Part shown: one piece after another, positions 33,697 through 44,654 of the stretch
Layout of the letters: each line of letters opens with the position of its first letter
How positions within the stretch are numbered: the stretch's first letter is position 1
From: Dactylonectria macrodidyma
Lineage: Eukaryota > Ascomycota > Sordariomycetes > Hypocreales > Nectriaceae
NCBI GenBank assembly: GCA_020744425.1
Contig: JAGMUV010000003.1
Coordinates: forward strand, 3,906,001-3,970,000
Direction of reading: 5' to 3'
Length of the DNA stretch: 64,000 nt
The notes under the pieces: model-generated
Told to the model about the DNA's origin: nothing
Databases searched by the model: none
The model's input: only the letters and a program-made list of their open reading frames with translations
Program-made: the position numbers and the translations under genes

Positions 33697-34737
33697 TTAG
33701 ACGCTGGGCCATCCGCTGCTCCAGCTAACCGTGTTCCAGCCAAAGCGGTAGTTGGCATCGGCCAGACCGACCGTCTTGTCAGCATAGTGATAGTACAGCA
33801 CAGTGCCATGCGTCGGATCGGCAAACATGCCCTGGCCGCCGGGACCATAGACGTTGCCATGGCTAGAAAGCAGCAGCGTGCCGCCGTTCTGGGTGGTGCA
33901 GCTCTTCCCGGTCTTGTCGACGAAAGGTCCCGAGACGCTGGTCGACCGGCAGACGAAGATCTTGTACTCCTCGCCCTGGGCCGGCAGGGCCGTGTTGTAG
34001 CCGCAGCAGATGCCGGAGCTGAAGAGCAGGTAGTAGTAGCCGGACCGGTAGTACATGCTGGCGCCCTCGAGCGCCTGCGAGCCGGTGCTGTTGAAGGCAA
34101 TCTGGTAGGCCGTACCGGATGCTGCCGTTGCTGCCGAGTTCATCTTGACCTGGTAGATGTCGCCCCAGAAGGACCCGAAGTTGAGGTAATAGTTGCCGGA
34201 CGTGTCACTGATGAGGTTGCCGTCGATGGCGTTGTATGTCTTAGACGACGAGGAAGCGACGCCCGTCGCGCCGTGGTCAGTCCATGAGCCGTATTCCATG
34301 GTCGATGATGTTGCATATCCGATAGCTGAGTTTTGCGAGCCAAACGTCGAGACGGTGTAGTACATAATGTACTGATCACCGACCTTTTGGACATCCGGTG
34401 CCTTGGGTTTCGATGTTAGTTGTTTCTGAACCTCTCATGTTGGCATCGACCATGTACTCGCCCACAAGTCATCATTTCCAGCCAAGTTGATGATGCTGCC
34501 CTTGGGAATCGCAGCTCCCTGGTACACCCAAGGCCCCGTAAGCGCAGAGGCTTTCCAGATGCCGATGAGGCTGCCCGTCTCGAATCGAAAGTAGACGCCG
34601 TCGCTCGTTCGGCGGACGACACTGGGATCGTGAGACCAGCACGCGCCGCTGCAGCTGCCGGGATCGGCGTAGGCCGACGCCTCAGTGGCCAGCAGGGCGA
34701 CGGGCAGCAAGGCCTTGAAGAAGTTCCAGAACTTCAT
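33697..34737 (-). CDS. Secreted GH43 arabinan endo-1,5-alpha-L-arabinosidase
   Basis: This enzyme is expected to cut the alpha-1,5-linked arabinan backbone of pectin outside the cell. Exons 34462-34737 and 33697-34401 give 326 aa. Residues 1-22 are a signal peptide. The five-bladed propeller shows the three GH43 acidic residues in family context: SHDPSVVRR with Asp37 (base), YNAIDGNLI with Asp152 (pKa modulator) and ALEGAS with Glu204 (acid). NDDLWAPDV, the highly conserved blade segment, is split by the intron after the Trp codon. Only a GC-AG intron (GCGAGT donor, CTAAC branch, CCCAAG acceptor, 34402-34461) restores it; no GT donor keeps the frame. No carbohydrate-binding module is present. 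The length equals typical fungal AbnA enzymes, about 320 aa. Confidence 0.9.
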
Positions 34738-35112
34738 CGTGATGTACTATTGCAGTTGTTTCTGTGTCTCTGGCTCTCCTGGAGTCTATTGTCGAGTTGA
34801 CTGTCTAAGTCGCCTATTACACATTTCACCTACTCGAAACAAGCCTTCTTAAGTTCATGCCCTCCCCCTCTATCGTCGACTCCCTAAAAATGACCCCATT
34901 TTGAAGTTTACGCGCTCGTATAACAGGAGACTTGGACCCGGCAGTCGTGGGTTTGCAACGACGAATAATCCTTGGTCGGGCTATAGCTCAGCTGCTGATT
35001 GGCGGAATTTCCCCTTTGAGGGGGATTGAAGGGGTCACGTCGCGGGGACTTGGATCCGGCGCTGTGGAGGCTACGGAGGAGGATGGTCCGAGTGGTGTAA
35101 AGAGTATATTGG

Positions 35113-35137
35113 GAGAGAGAGAGAGAGAGAGAGAGAG
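35113..35137. repeat. (GA)n microsatellite
   Basis: This is an uninterrupted GA dinucleotide run of about 12 units, located roughly 380 bp upstream of the GH43 start codon. Confidence 0.9.
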
Positions 35138-36336
35138 CTATAATAGTAAGAGTGTTTTGGAGGGAGGGAGAGAAAGCCATCTTCTCGTTTTTGGTGTTGA
35201 TTGACGATGCGAAATGCCGAGGCCATCGATCAGTAGATACAAGGGGGGGGGGGTCGAGACGTGCATCTCCGGGCAGTCTGTCTACTCCGTATCGAGGATC
35301 CACATTCCTAGATCTGGCTACTGGCGCATGGCGAGCCAACACTATCGCGGCTTGGTGCTCCTTGGCTCGCAGGCCGTTAAAATGAATCAAACTAGATGGA
35401 TGAATGCTAGAAATCCTGCGACAACGGTAGCTCCCGTTCGCGTGGGACAGATGGGGCTACGCCGCTGGGGTGGCTGGCAATAGTCTCAACGGCTACAGGG
35501 GCGGTCTGAAGCGGATGGGGGACGAAACGGGATGGGATAGAAATGGGAGAAGGTAGGATGGGAACACAATGGGATGAAGTCTAACGGGGGAGAGAGGGAG
35601 ACCTTGTAATATTATCCCGCCGGCTTTGGGAGTATGTCACTGCATGTTAGGGGTTGGACGACGAGTAATTACGCACCTCTCAATCTTGGCGAGCACCAAA
35701 AGACTTCCCTCCAACATGGGAGATGGAAGAAAAGGCCAAAGCGCAACTTGCGCCCGTCTTATCGGAGCAAATGCACCATTCCGATGGGGCATCTATGCAG
35801 TCGAACCCTTCTGGACTTTCTGAATGCATTATCTCACCGTCTGCAGTCTGACGGCCAAGACAACCGAAACACGGGAACCTCACCCGTATATGTGCAATAA
35901 TGTCCGCTCGTGCATCGTATCAACTCCCGGAATCGAGCATAGCTGCTTCGGCAGAATCAACTTCTTGCAGTGCATTTTTGCGAGGCCGTTCTCGAACTTG
36001 TCTTGCGGGACAGTCGGTAGTGGTCATCCGAATAGTGTAGTAAGCCGTCGCTTCGTGCGAAGTAGTGGCACCCTGACGGATATTCACAAGGCCCCTAGAC
36101 AAGAAAAAGGACCCAACTGACTTGATTAATGAACTAGGTATGAAACAATAATACATTCTGGTGAGGATAAATGTCGCCGCTGGGGACCGGGGGCGGTCAA
36201 TGGCCAGGGGGGGGATTTTAATGGATAGATAAACCCTTGGCTGTCAGGATTATTGTAGTCACTGATAAGGAAACTCCAAAATCTCAAAAAGGCCCCCACT
36301 CCGCCTAACTGAAATAAAAAAAGCAAAATCATTCAC

Positions 36337-36349
36337 GGGGGGGGGGGGG
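36337..36349. repeat. Poly-G tract
   Basis: Thirteen consecutive Gs lie in a featureless spacer. Other G or C runs occur nearby (36210, 35245), so the stretch may be error-prone in sequencing. Confidence 0.85.
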
Positions 36350-38197
36350 CGGATGAGGCAGAGCACCTGGCTAGGAGATTTTACTTGCGCAATCCCCCCC
36401 TAGTTCTGGCCATTTGTGAACCCCATGACAAACCGCATGCTTCCCCAGGCTGCCCGTATCCACGGATCCGCGGGCCCCATTGATCCACCGCCCACGTTGT
36501 CTGCTTTTGCTGGGACTGGACCTTCCTTGGAGGAGCTGGGTACGTAGATCGATCATCGCTATCTCCATTTCCATGTGATACCTTGTTGCTCTTGCTGTTG
36601 CTGTTGATTGTTCCGCAGGTGTGTAAGGAATAGTTGCTGCTACCCTTTTCCCCGTGTCTGTAGGTGAGCAATTGGGCGAGTACTAGATGAAATACCCACG
36701 TTTGCCAAGCTCGAAACCCGCCAACCCAATGCTACCGTCCCGGTCAGAGGCAAAAACACACGGTCCTTCGCTGTGCTTTGATCATGTAATTATGATATGT
36801 TCGGAGGTTATGCGTCTGTCGGTAGTGTCTAGGTACAGTACACGCACATATCATAGGTGCACAGACACCCCGGCGGCTCCCGTCATTGGGTCCCGATGGT
36901 TGGTCATTTACGATATGACAAAACGACGACAATGCGTTTTTCCTTATCAGTTGGCCCGCGACACGACATCCCCAAGGTCTAATCGCTGCTGTCCAGGGTG
37001 TCATCTCTAGTCTAAGACATGCCACCCTTATCAGCCACCGAACGGACCCTACCAATGCTGGGCCGAGATGCCTATCCGGGACGTCAAATCCAACACTTGG
37101 TGTCTAAATTCTGACGCCGTCTCATCTCGGTGCCCCCCTGTCAAAGTCGTGATGCCCCGGAGGGACTCGAACACACCTCGAGGCCGCCCAGAACCCTAAA
37201 CCTGCATGCTTTCGTCCCCTGCCGTCCGTGGTGATATCCTACCGGTCTGCCGAATATTCGAGATTTTAGATGGATACGTATTAACCTTTCTCGTCCTTTT
37301 TGTCTGGTGCCAAGACGTCCGCTCGGCCTTGACTCAAGAACATTTGTGTCCCTCCCTCCCCCACCCCGATTGCTTCGACTTAGACGTCCCGGGGCTTCCC
37401 ATGTTGACCTTTCTTCTACGTTGTAATTTACACATCACACATTCTTTGACTGCGCTCCCCTAAAAGACGAAGAAAAGTCAAAGGATCGGAAAAAGAGAAG
37501 AGAACACGACGCTCCCGCACTCCATTGGCAACACCCCATAAAGCCCGGCAGATGCCCACTTCGCTCGACGGCCGCAGAGGTGAGACAAGCTTCGGCCGTT
37601 GACACCGCATTTTGCCCGTTCCGTACGACACTGCGTTAGAAGGTTTTGGCGAGTCTCACCTGGCACTTCTGGATGCGTCGTCCAGCGGGCGCAACGTCCA
37701 AGACCTGCAGTCAGCTTCGTGTAATAAGGTCCTGCCCTGCGTCTCGCTGACGCGCTCGCCCTGGCTTCGCGACTAAAACAAACGAGACATCATAATTTCC
37801 TTGGCGACAGCATCGACTGATTGGTTATGTGAGAAACGACGACTGGACCAATTAACGACCTAATTCAAGCATCATCGCTCTACTTTTGTACAAACACAAC
37901 CCGTCACATCGTCACCTCAAGCCCTCGAAGCGACCCTGGCCCAGTCAGCCCCGCAAAGCAACGTACATCTCTCCTGCACATATACCCCCTTACATACGAA
38001 CATTCCCATATTCCCAGATACCCCTTTTTGGAATTTTTCTGTCTTGTTGCTTCTCGGATACCCCGGAGTCTGTTGAAAGTGCCTATTTTGTTGAATGGTT
38101 TGGGCTACCGATCCGAACACTAGCTCTCGTTCTGAGATAGACTCTCCATCACCCACTTACACACCAATTTCACCTACGACAGCAACGACACGCAGCC

Positions 38198-41056
38198 ATG
38201 TCGGGACGAAGCGCAATCGCGCGTAAGAAGAAGACGGAGCTGAGACCAAGAAACGGAAGCAGCCACGGCCGCCCTGCATCAGCCACCTCGTCCAACCCGG
38301 ACGACATACCCGATTTCCCACTGCCGCCTATGCCCGCGGGCGTCGTGGGACCCACCAGCCCGCAGTATGTCAACTTCCAAGGACCGATGGTGGCGCAGAT
38401 GATGGACCCGAGATATGCAGCCCAAGCTTGGGGCAATAACATGGCCGCCATGCACGGGGGCGCAGGCCAGCCGATGATGATGATGCCCGACCCTCGGTAC
38501 ATGGTACAGCCTGGGCCTCCGGTCGACAGCCGGGGATACAGTCGGCCCCGGATGCCCTCGGTGAAGACGGACGAGGTCAGCAACATCGAGAAGAGCGGAC
38601 TGCGCAGTATGTTGGATAAGCGCAGTGACGACGTCCGCAAGGGTCTGGCAAAGACGTTTGCTTTCCGCAAGAAGGATAGGGAGGACGAAGCTCCTGGTAC
38701 AAGACGGGGGAGCGTTGAGCGGCCACCAAGTGCGGCGACAGTAAGACCCGGTACAGTCATGGGACGCGACGACGACCAGTCCTACGATAGATATCTGCAC
38801 CCAATCCAGACGGCCCATCCTGCCATGCCACAGCAATACCAACAACAGTCGCTGCCCTCGCCGCCGAGCCCGCAGAACCCCTGGGACACGAAGCCCATCG
38901 GCCCGCCGCCAACAACAAAGCTACCGCCAATCCCGCAGCCGACAACGCCGACGACGGCATCAACGCCGACGATCCGACGTTGGGTCGGCGCCGGGAGACC
39001 AGTGGCGCGGTGGAACAAGCTCCGCAAGGACCCGGAGCTGTGGGACCCCAATGGCGATGTGCTCATCTTCTTTAGCCGGCGTGGTCAGGCGCCGCGGCAG
39101 CCCCCCAGCTTGCGGCTATCCTCGCACATTATAGAGGCGACTGAAAGCCGGTTACTAGTGACGATGCTCCGCGAGGGCTCGACCGAGGAGGACATTTACT
39201 TGCCCCCGTCGCCCGCGCCGTACGGAACCCACCTCGGTCTGGGTCGCGACGGACCCTTGACGCCTCCCATCTCCGAAGAAGCCAGCCTGAAGGATGAGTT
39301 GGAGGGACAGATTTCGTATGAAATGTACTTTCCTCCGCCAACGAATCTTAATCGTGCCGACCAACTGCGGCACCAAATCACGACGCGCAACGTCTTCGCC
39401 GTCCTGTACCACGCCTCCCTCGTCGGCATGTCGCTATACCAGGCGCTCTGCGACCTCCACACGCGCCTGGACAGCTACATGCCGCCAGACAACGACAACG
39501 TGGCGCAGATCGTCAAGTACCTCTCGGTACGCGGCATCGATGACGTGCGGTCCGACCCAGCCACAGCCGTCTCGCTGCTGGCGTGGGCCGAGAGCCCTGA
39601 CGTACGCTGGGAGGACGGCTGGCGGGAGTGCTTCGTCCACTGTGCTGGCATGGACGGCGAGCTGGAGCGGTGTCCGGATTTTAAACACACGACGCCCATT
39701 GCGCGGGCTCTGCTTGAGCGTGCGACGCTCGAGACGCAGCTGCGCGTGCAGGCGGCTGAGGAGCGGCTGAGCGACTTCTCATACGGCGACATGTGGGCGG
39801 CGGCTGGTGTAGCGGCAAACGGACCTGCGCGAGGTGCCGCGGACAGGCTTCAGGAGATGCTCCAGGGCCATTATGTAAAGACATACGGATCATGGCCGCC
39901 GGCGCCGCAGACATCTTCACGGCCCGGTTCGTCGCGGGAGTCGGACGGCGACGCAGCCGAGGAGTCGTGGTTGAACCGCACCGTGGCGATGGCGCTGCAG
40001 CGAGACTTTGGCGCCCTGTACGACTACCTCGTGGACCGCGACATCGTGTGGGACGTCTCGGAGGCGCGGTCGGGACGTAAGTGGATGATGGCGTCGGAGA
40101 GCGGCAACATGGCCTTTGACGCCGACTCGCCCGACGCGCCCATGACGGACATGCTTATCGAGTTCGATAACAAGCTGCGCTTCCCGCACATTCCGCACCC
40201 GCACCCGCTGATCCCAGAGTCGATCCCGCCGAGCGCGGCGGTAGTAACAGGCAGAGAAGGCGGCGGCCTGTTCAAGTACGGCAAGAAGCCCGAGCCGGCC
40301 GGAGCGGGATCGCGGGCCGGGGCTGTGGAGCGGAGGGTGCAGCTGGCGTACACGGAGAGCACCAACATCTACGCGCTGGGCAGCGACTTTGTGCAGAGCG
40401 ATCTAGTCGATGCCTTTGTGCGGTTTGAAAAAGGCGACCGCGTGGGCGAGGTCGATCCAGCGGCGGCGCGACGGGGCCGGTGGGTGCTCCTATACGGCAT
40501 CCTGCAGACGCTGGCGTCGGTGTCTGTCGACGACTCTCGCGTGCGATACTCCGAGGGCGTCAGTTACCACCTGGGCCCGCGGCTGAAGGGCACGCGCATC
40601 CCGCCGTGGAAGCGCGGCGGTCGGCAGCGCAGTGGTAGTGGTAGTAATGGCATGGGATCGGCTGCTCACGAGCGCTCCCATTGCTGGACCGCACCGCTGA
40701 CGTGGGGCAGCAGCAGCAGCGTGAGCGGCCGGAGCGAGGCCGAAGCTGAAGATGAGGATGAGAATGATGGGTATGGCGGTTTCTATGGGCGCGGGGGAGA
40801 CGAGGCGGCCTCTGACAGTGTGAGCAGCTCCGTAGATCGACGCGGGGCCTCGAGGAACATGCTGATGGCGCCTGGGTCCGCGTCGGCCGGAGGCTCGAGA
40901 TCCGGGTCAAGCTCCGGCCGTGGCGCGGGGAGGCCGGCGCGGGACACACCTAGGGTCGGAAGCGGACGTACGGCTGCGGCAGGATGGCACGGCAGCGCGG
41001 CGGGCGATGTCCCACGAAGGAAACAGTCGGTGGAGTCTTTCATCACGGCGCTGTAA
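38198..41056 (+). CDS. DUF8004-like conserved fungal protein
   Basis: The single 2859-bp exon encodes 952 aa. The N-terminal ~270 residues are disordered (basic start, Pro/Met-rich, a KGLAKTFAFRKKDRED basic patch, PQQYQQQ and PPSP repeats). The core from about 270 to 590 begins with RWNKLRKDPELWDPNGDVLIFF and contains FAVLYHASLVGMSLYQALCDL, YLSVRGIDDVR, LLAWAESPDVRWEDGWRECFVHC and RALLERATLETQLRVQ. By memory this matches the fungal DUF8004 family, of unknown function. A second conserved block runs from about 590 to 820. The last 130 residues are Ser/Gly/Arg-rich with an acidic patch. There are no membrane helices. Very high GC at third positions contrasts with the AT-rich spacers around it. 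A cell-cortex or cytoskeleton-related role would be speculation. Confidence 0.8.
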   Translation: MSGRSAIARKKKTELRPRNGSSHGRPASATSSNPDDIPDFPLPPMPAGVVGPTSPQYVNFQGPMVAQMMDPRYAAQAWGNNMAAMHGGAGQPMMMMPDPRYMVQPGPPVDSRGYSRPRMPSVKTDEVSNIEKSGLRSMLDKRSDDVRKGLAKTFAFRKKDREDEAPGTRRGSVERPPSAATVRPGTVMGRDDDQSYDRYLHPIQTAHPAMPQQYQQQSLPSPPSPQNPWDTKPIGPPPTTKLPPIPQPTTPTTASTPTIRRWVGAGRPVARWNKLRKDPELWDPNGDVLIFFSRRGQAPRQPPSLRLSSHIIEATESRLLVTMLREGSTEEDIYLPPSPAPYGTHLGLGRDGPLTPPISEEASLKDELEGQISYEMYFPPPTNLNRADQLRHQITTRNVFAVLYHASLVGMSLYQALCDLHTRLDSYMPPDNDNVAQIVKYLSVRGIDDVRSDPATAVSLLAWAESPDVRWEDGWRECFVHCAGMDGELERCPDFKHTTPIARALLERATLETQLRVQAAEERLSDFSYGDMWAAAGVAANGPARGAADRLQEMLQGHYVKTYGSWPPAPQTSSRPGSSRESDGDAAEESWLNRTVAMALQRDFGALYDYLVDRDIVWDVSEARSGRKWMMASESGNMAFDADSPDAPMTDMLIEFDNKLRFPHIPHPHPLIPESIPPSAAVVTGREGGGLFKYGKKPEPAGAGSRAGAVERRVQLAYTESTNIYALGSDFVQSDLVDAFVRFEKGDRVGEVDPAAARRGRWVLLYGILQTLASVSVDDSRVRYSEGVSYHLGPRLKGTRIPPWKRGGRQRSGSGSNGMGSAAHERSHCWTAPLTWGSSSSVSGRSEAEAEDEDENDGYGGFYGRGGDEAASDSVSSSVDRRGASRNMLMAPGSASAGGSRSGSSSGRGAGRPARDTPRVGSGRTAAAGWHGSAAGDVPRRKQSVESFITAL

Positions 41057-43092
41057 CGAATAGTACTGCCATGGGACCGGAGAGGAGGGCTAGGATATTG
41101 GTAATGAGTAATTTAGCCTATGATTGCAATGAGCAAAGGATCAAAAGAGATGCTTCATCTTGACTAGAGTCAAACACTAGAGTGCACCACCAACGACCGC
41201 CTACCCAGTCTGTGCTCTGTGCCACGCGCCCAACCTCCTTGATTTTACACACGATCGATCACGAACTGCAATTTACCGAACCCTCAAGGACCATCTCCCG
41301 CCTCCCGCAAATCGACAGTCGGCAAGCCCTGAAACAATGGGGGGTATCTGCGGAGGTGGATCAGCGAGGGCCGAGGGAGGGATATATCCGAGGAAGCCAT
41401 CACAGGGGAGCTTGAGAGAGAGGGATAGTTGATATCGCATTATAACTCGATCTCGGGCTACCAATGCACAAGGCGATGGGTGGCGTGCAGGATTCTGTGT
41501 ACCTGGACCTGGATGAGGCGTGGAAGAAGCTTGGAGCTTGAAGCTTTGGAGCTCGAAGCTCGAAGCTACAGCTAGGTTCCCACTTGCAATTACAATTCTC
41601 GAATTACCCAAATGCACAAGTCTATTGGCTGATTCATTTCTTCTCTCGGTTCCTGAAGCCACCCATCAGCAAAGCCTGTTGCCATCTGTCGCATCTTGAT
41701 TTTTTTCAGCCAGCCAGCTTCCTTACCCCCCATCCTACGTACTCGTCCCAGCCCCGCCATTTTTGATGACGTCGCATCCCACCCACCCATGCTTCGGTCT
41801 AGAACACCTGTCTCACCGGCCATGTGGCCCAGAGACAGCCTCGAAGATGAAATCACACACACACACACACACACACACGCAAACAGGTAGTATTGCCCTT
41901 GCAGCGGGTAATTAGCAGGTTTTTGTTCTTTGACCTATGGCGCAGATTGCAGAGCGCCTGCATGAGCCTTGTGAGTGCTGGCGACGTCATCGCTGGATCC
42001 TTTGGCGATCTGGGCTTTTTTTGTTTTTGGTTCTTGATTTTTGGTCTAGGAACAGGAACCGGAGAGGCAATGAAAGAAGAGAGGAATGTGGGAGAGAGAA
42101 AACTGGACATTACCCCTGTAGCCCTGCAAAATGTCTCCTTTGAGAAGTGTATCTGACACTATCTTTCTTCACTCGTCTGACGCTTTTCAGCTCTCGCCAT
42201 GCTGCATTTTGTCTGTGCCGAGATGCCAAAGAGGGGACGTCGATGGATCACGTTCTCTTTGCGCTCGGGCTGTGATTGGCCAAGCGCCTACAAATAGCTC
42301 CGTTGGTCGTGGCGGGATGGCCGACGGGAGCACCAACCTCCCCTCCAGCAGGTCTCGGGCCAGGGGTCTATCTGTCCTCGTTTAAACCCGCTCGTCTAAA
42401 GGCGAGAATGGGCCGTCTGTCCGGTAACGTGGCCGTCTCTGCTGGTGCCAAACAACTAATTGCAGAACCATTTGCATGCGAAAAAGTGCACATCCCGGTC
42501 TCCCCAGCCTACCGATATACCGCGCCAAGTCCCTGTAACACTTCCAGGGACCCGACCGTAGCGGGGGTCCATGGCACCCCACCCGCTAGGAAAGTCCCCA
42601 CTAGAAACCGCTGTACCCCACTAAAAGCGAGCTATGGGCCCCGCCTATAGGCCCGTCAAGTCGCTGGAGATTCACCCAACCTTCCGCAAACCACGAATTG
42701 GGACCCCCCCAACCTCCTCCCCGTTTTCCAAGGAAGTCGTGCGCAATTCATCCAGCAGCCATCATCCATGCGCGCCGCCTAAAAGCTTGCGCACCCACTT
42801 GAAATCAAGGCACCGGCGCCCAATACATAATGCCCGATGTCTTCCCACCCTCCGTGATTCAGAAAGATCTCTTGCTCTTTGTTTTTCTGAATTCCTGATA
42901 TCATCATCATCATTTAACACATATCCGTAGACTATCGTCAGTGTTGCGCCTATAGCCCGTGGTAGTCTATCACCTACAGCAACTCTTATCAACCATCTAC
43001 TCAGTCTTCTCTCTCCATTTACCTGTCGCAACACCACCAGCGCAAAGGACCCTTCCTTCCCCTCACCTTAACCGTCGCAACAAACCGCAAAC
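41057..43092. other. Two-kilobase intergenic region with CA microsatellite
   Basis: Between two plus-strand genes. It contains imperfect GAAGCT(T/C)GGAGCT repeats at about 41525-41575, a CA microsatellite at 41854-41878, and a leader just before 43093. No gene is recognised. Confidence 0.45.
41854..41878. repeat. (CA)n microsatellite
   Basis: About 12 uninterrupted CA units lie in the spacer upstream of the second MARVEL-type gene. Confidence 0.9.
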
Positions 43093-43771
43093 ATGTGGTT
43101 CGCATTCTTCTTCGTCTGCAACCGGATCCTCCAGATCCTGACGCTGGTGAGTTTCCTTACTCGTTACATACACACAACCCCCAAAAGCTAACCCACTGAT
43201 TTTTTAGATCCCCACCATGGGCATGCTCGCTTGGTTCGTCAACGGCTTCGTCGAGGAAAACGCTCTCACGCCCGACTCGATTCTGGTGCTCTTCATCGTG
43301 TCGGTCTTGGCCCTCGCCTGGGCCATGTTCACCCTCTTCTCGTACCACCGGTCGTCGGCCAACGCCATGTTCGTGGGCTTCATCGACCTCGGCTTCGTCG
43401 GCGCTTTGATCGCTGCCGTCTGGTACCTGCGCGGCATCCGCTACGCTGACTGCACCAACATCTCGCGCTCCGGCAACTGGACCTACCGCATCGGCGACGT
43501 CACCGTCACGGGCTCCGACTACGACTGGAACACCGACAAGCCCTGCGCCATGCTCAAAGCCTGCTGGGCCTTTGCCATCATGAACGTCATCCTGTTCTTC
43601 TTCACCTCCTTCATTGCATTTGCCCACGGCGACCACCTCAGTGCCTACGACCGCAAGTACGCCACCCGCTCGCGCTCCCACCACTCTAGCCGCCATAGCC
43701 ACCGAAGCCGCTCTCGCTCCGGCTCTCGCTACAGCCACCGCAGCCCTCACTCTCGCCGTGTCTACGTCTAA
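43093..43771 (+). CDS. Four-helix MARVEL-type membrane protein with Ser/Arg/His-rich tail
   Basis: Exons 43093-43146 and 43208-43771 encode 205 aa. Four hydrophobic segments are visible: residues about 2-30, 39-62, 71-92 and 135-160. The loop between helices 3 and 4 (about 93-134) contains Cys residues and an N-x-S site (CTNISRSGNWTY), as in extracellular loops of MARVEL-fold proteins. The cytosolic tail of about 40 residues is almost entirely Ser, Arg and His (SRSHHSSRHSHRSRSRSGSR) and ends in RRVYV. Similar fungal proteins are annotated as MARVEL-domain proteins of unknown role; eisosome or septal localisation is known for some relatives, not shown here. The 61-bp intron follows the first helix, the same position as in the gene at 27741. 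Confidence 0.75.
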
Positions 43772-44654
43772 GCATGCATATGCACGAGCCTGAGCCAACG
43801 AGGTCTGGTAGACACTCACACTTGACACCCAAGCGATGATGCGCGCCGGGGATTCCGGCCGGCGTCTCCACTCTCGCCTTGGACCCCCCCGCGGCAGCAC
43901 CAGCAACGCCCCGGATCCCCTCCCCCATCGCTAAAAAATCGGGATTGCGTCAGATAACTCCCAATTGGAGCTGGCGCACCCATTCGTATATATCCCACGA
44001 CCTGAACAAGACATATTACGATTGACGACGCGACACTCCGTCGCATTTCCCTTTCGACTTATTACACGCAGACGGACGGGCAGTAATGCAGTACGTGCAA
44101 TTATGACACAGAACTAGCCCGCCGCGTCCCCTCTCCTTTCTCTAAGAGAAGGCCTCGAGGATGAATCGACGGACGGTTGGATGGACAGGATGAAATGAGA
44201 CGCCCAGTAATGAGGGGGACTGGAAGCGAACATATATCTCAACGATGCAACTTCCCTGGATGGGTTTTTCGCTCTGTGCAATCCGCACGGGGCACGACAT
44301 TTGATGGATCTATGAAGAACATGTTTATTTTGTCAACGGTTTCGCTGCCTGGCACGGTATGCGCCATCTCCCATTTGTCGGGTAAATGATGGCCTGGAGG
44401 ACCACATCAAACTATAGCAACATCTCTCTCTCGCGTCTGGCTTCTGGAAGCCTTCGCGACGATGCTCGATGTAATTAGCACGAGCGTCTGACTCACGATA
44501 AGTTGATGAGAGATGATGAACTAGATCAAGGAAAAAAAAAGTTGAATTCCCACTATGATGCCCGTTGCCTATTTTCCGTGACCTAAAACTCCAGTTTTTG
44601 ATGATAAGTATAACCAAGAATATGCCGTCTTGTATTCTCACACTACCACGCTCT
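43772..44654. other. Convergent 3' spacer
   Basis: The MARVEL-type gene (+) and DPH2 (-) converge across 880 bp. No gene, RNA or repeat is recognised; a run of A's is at 44528. Confidence 0.5.

Larger units (their letters stand above)
34738..38197. other. Gene-poor region of 3.5 kb with simple repeats
   Basis: The GH43 (-) and DUF8004-like (+) genes diverge from this region. It holds a GA microsatellite (35113-35137), a G tract near 35245, and a run of 13 Gs (36337-36349). Open frames are short and mutually overlapping. The 300 bp before 38198 are C/T-rich and look like a long leader. I see no transposon ends or RNA gene. Confidence 0.45.

Noticed and set aside
37140..37200. tRNA-like T-loop sequence (GTTCGAGTCCC on the minus strand)
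   Set aside because: The flanking bases do not form a T stem, and no matching acceptor stem, D arm or anticodon arm can be built around it.
43157..43906. 249-residue minus-strand frame opposite the second MARVEL-type gene
   Set aside because: Same reason: an antisense shadow of a GC-biased coding exon.
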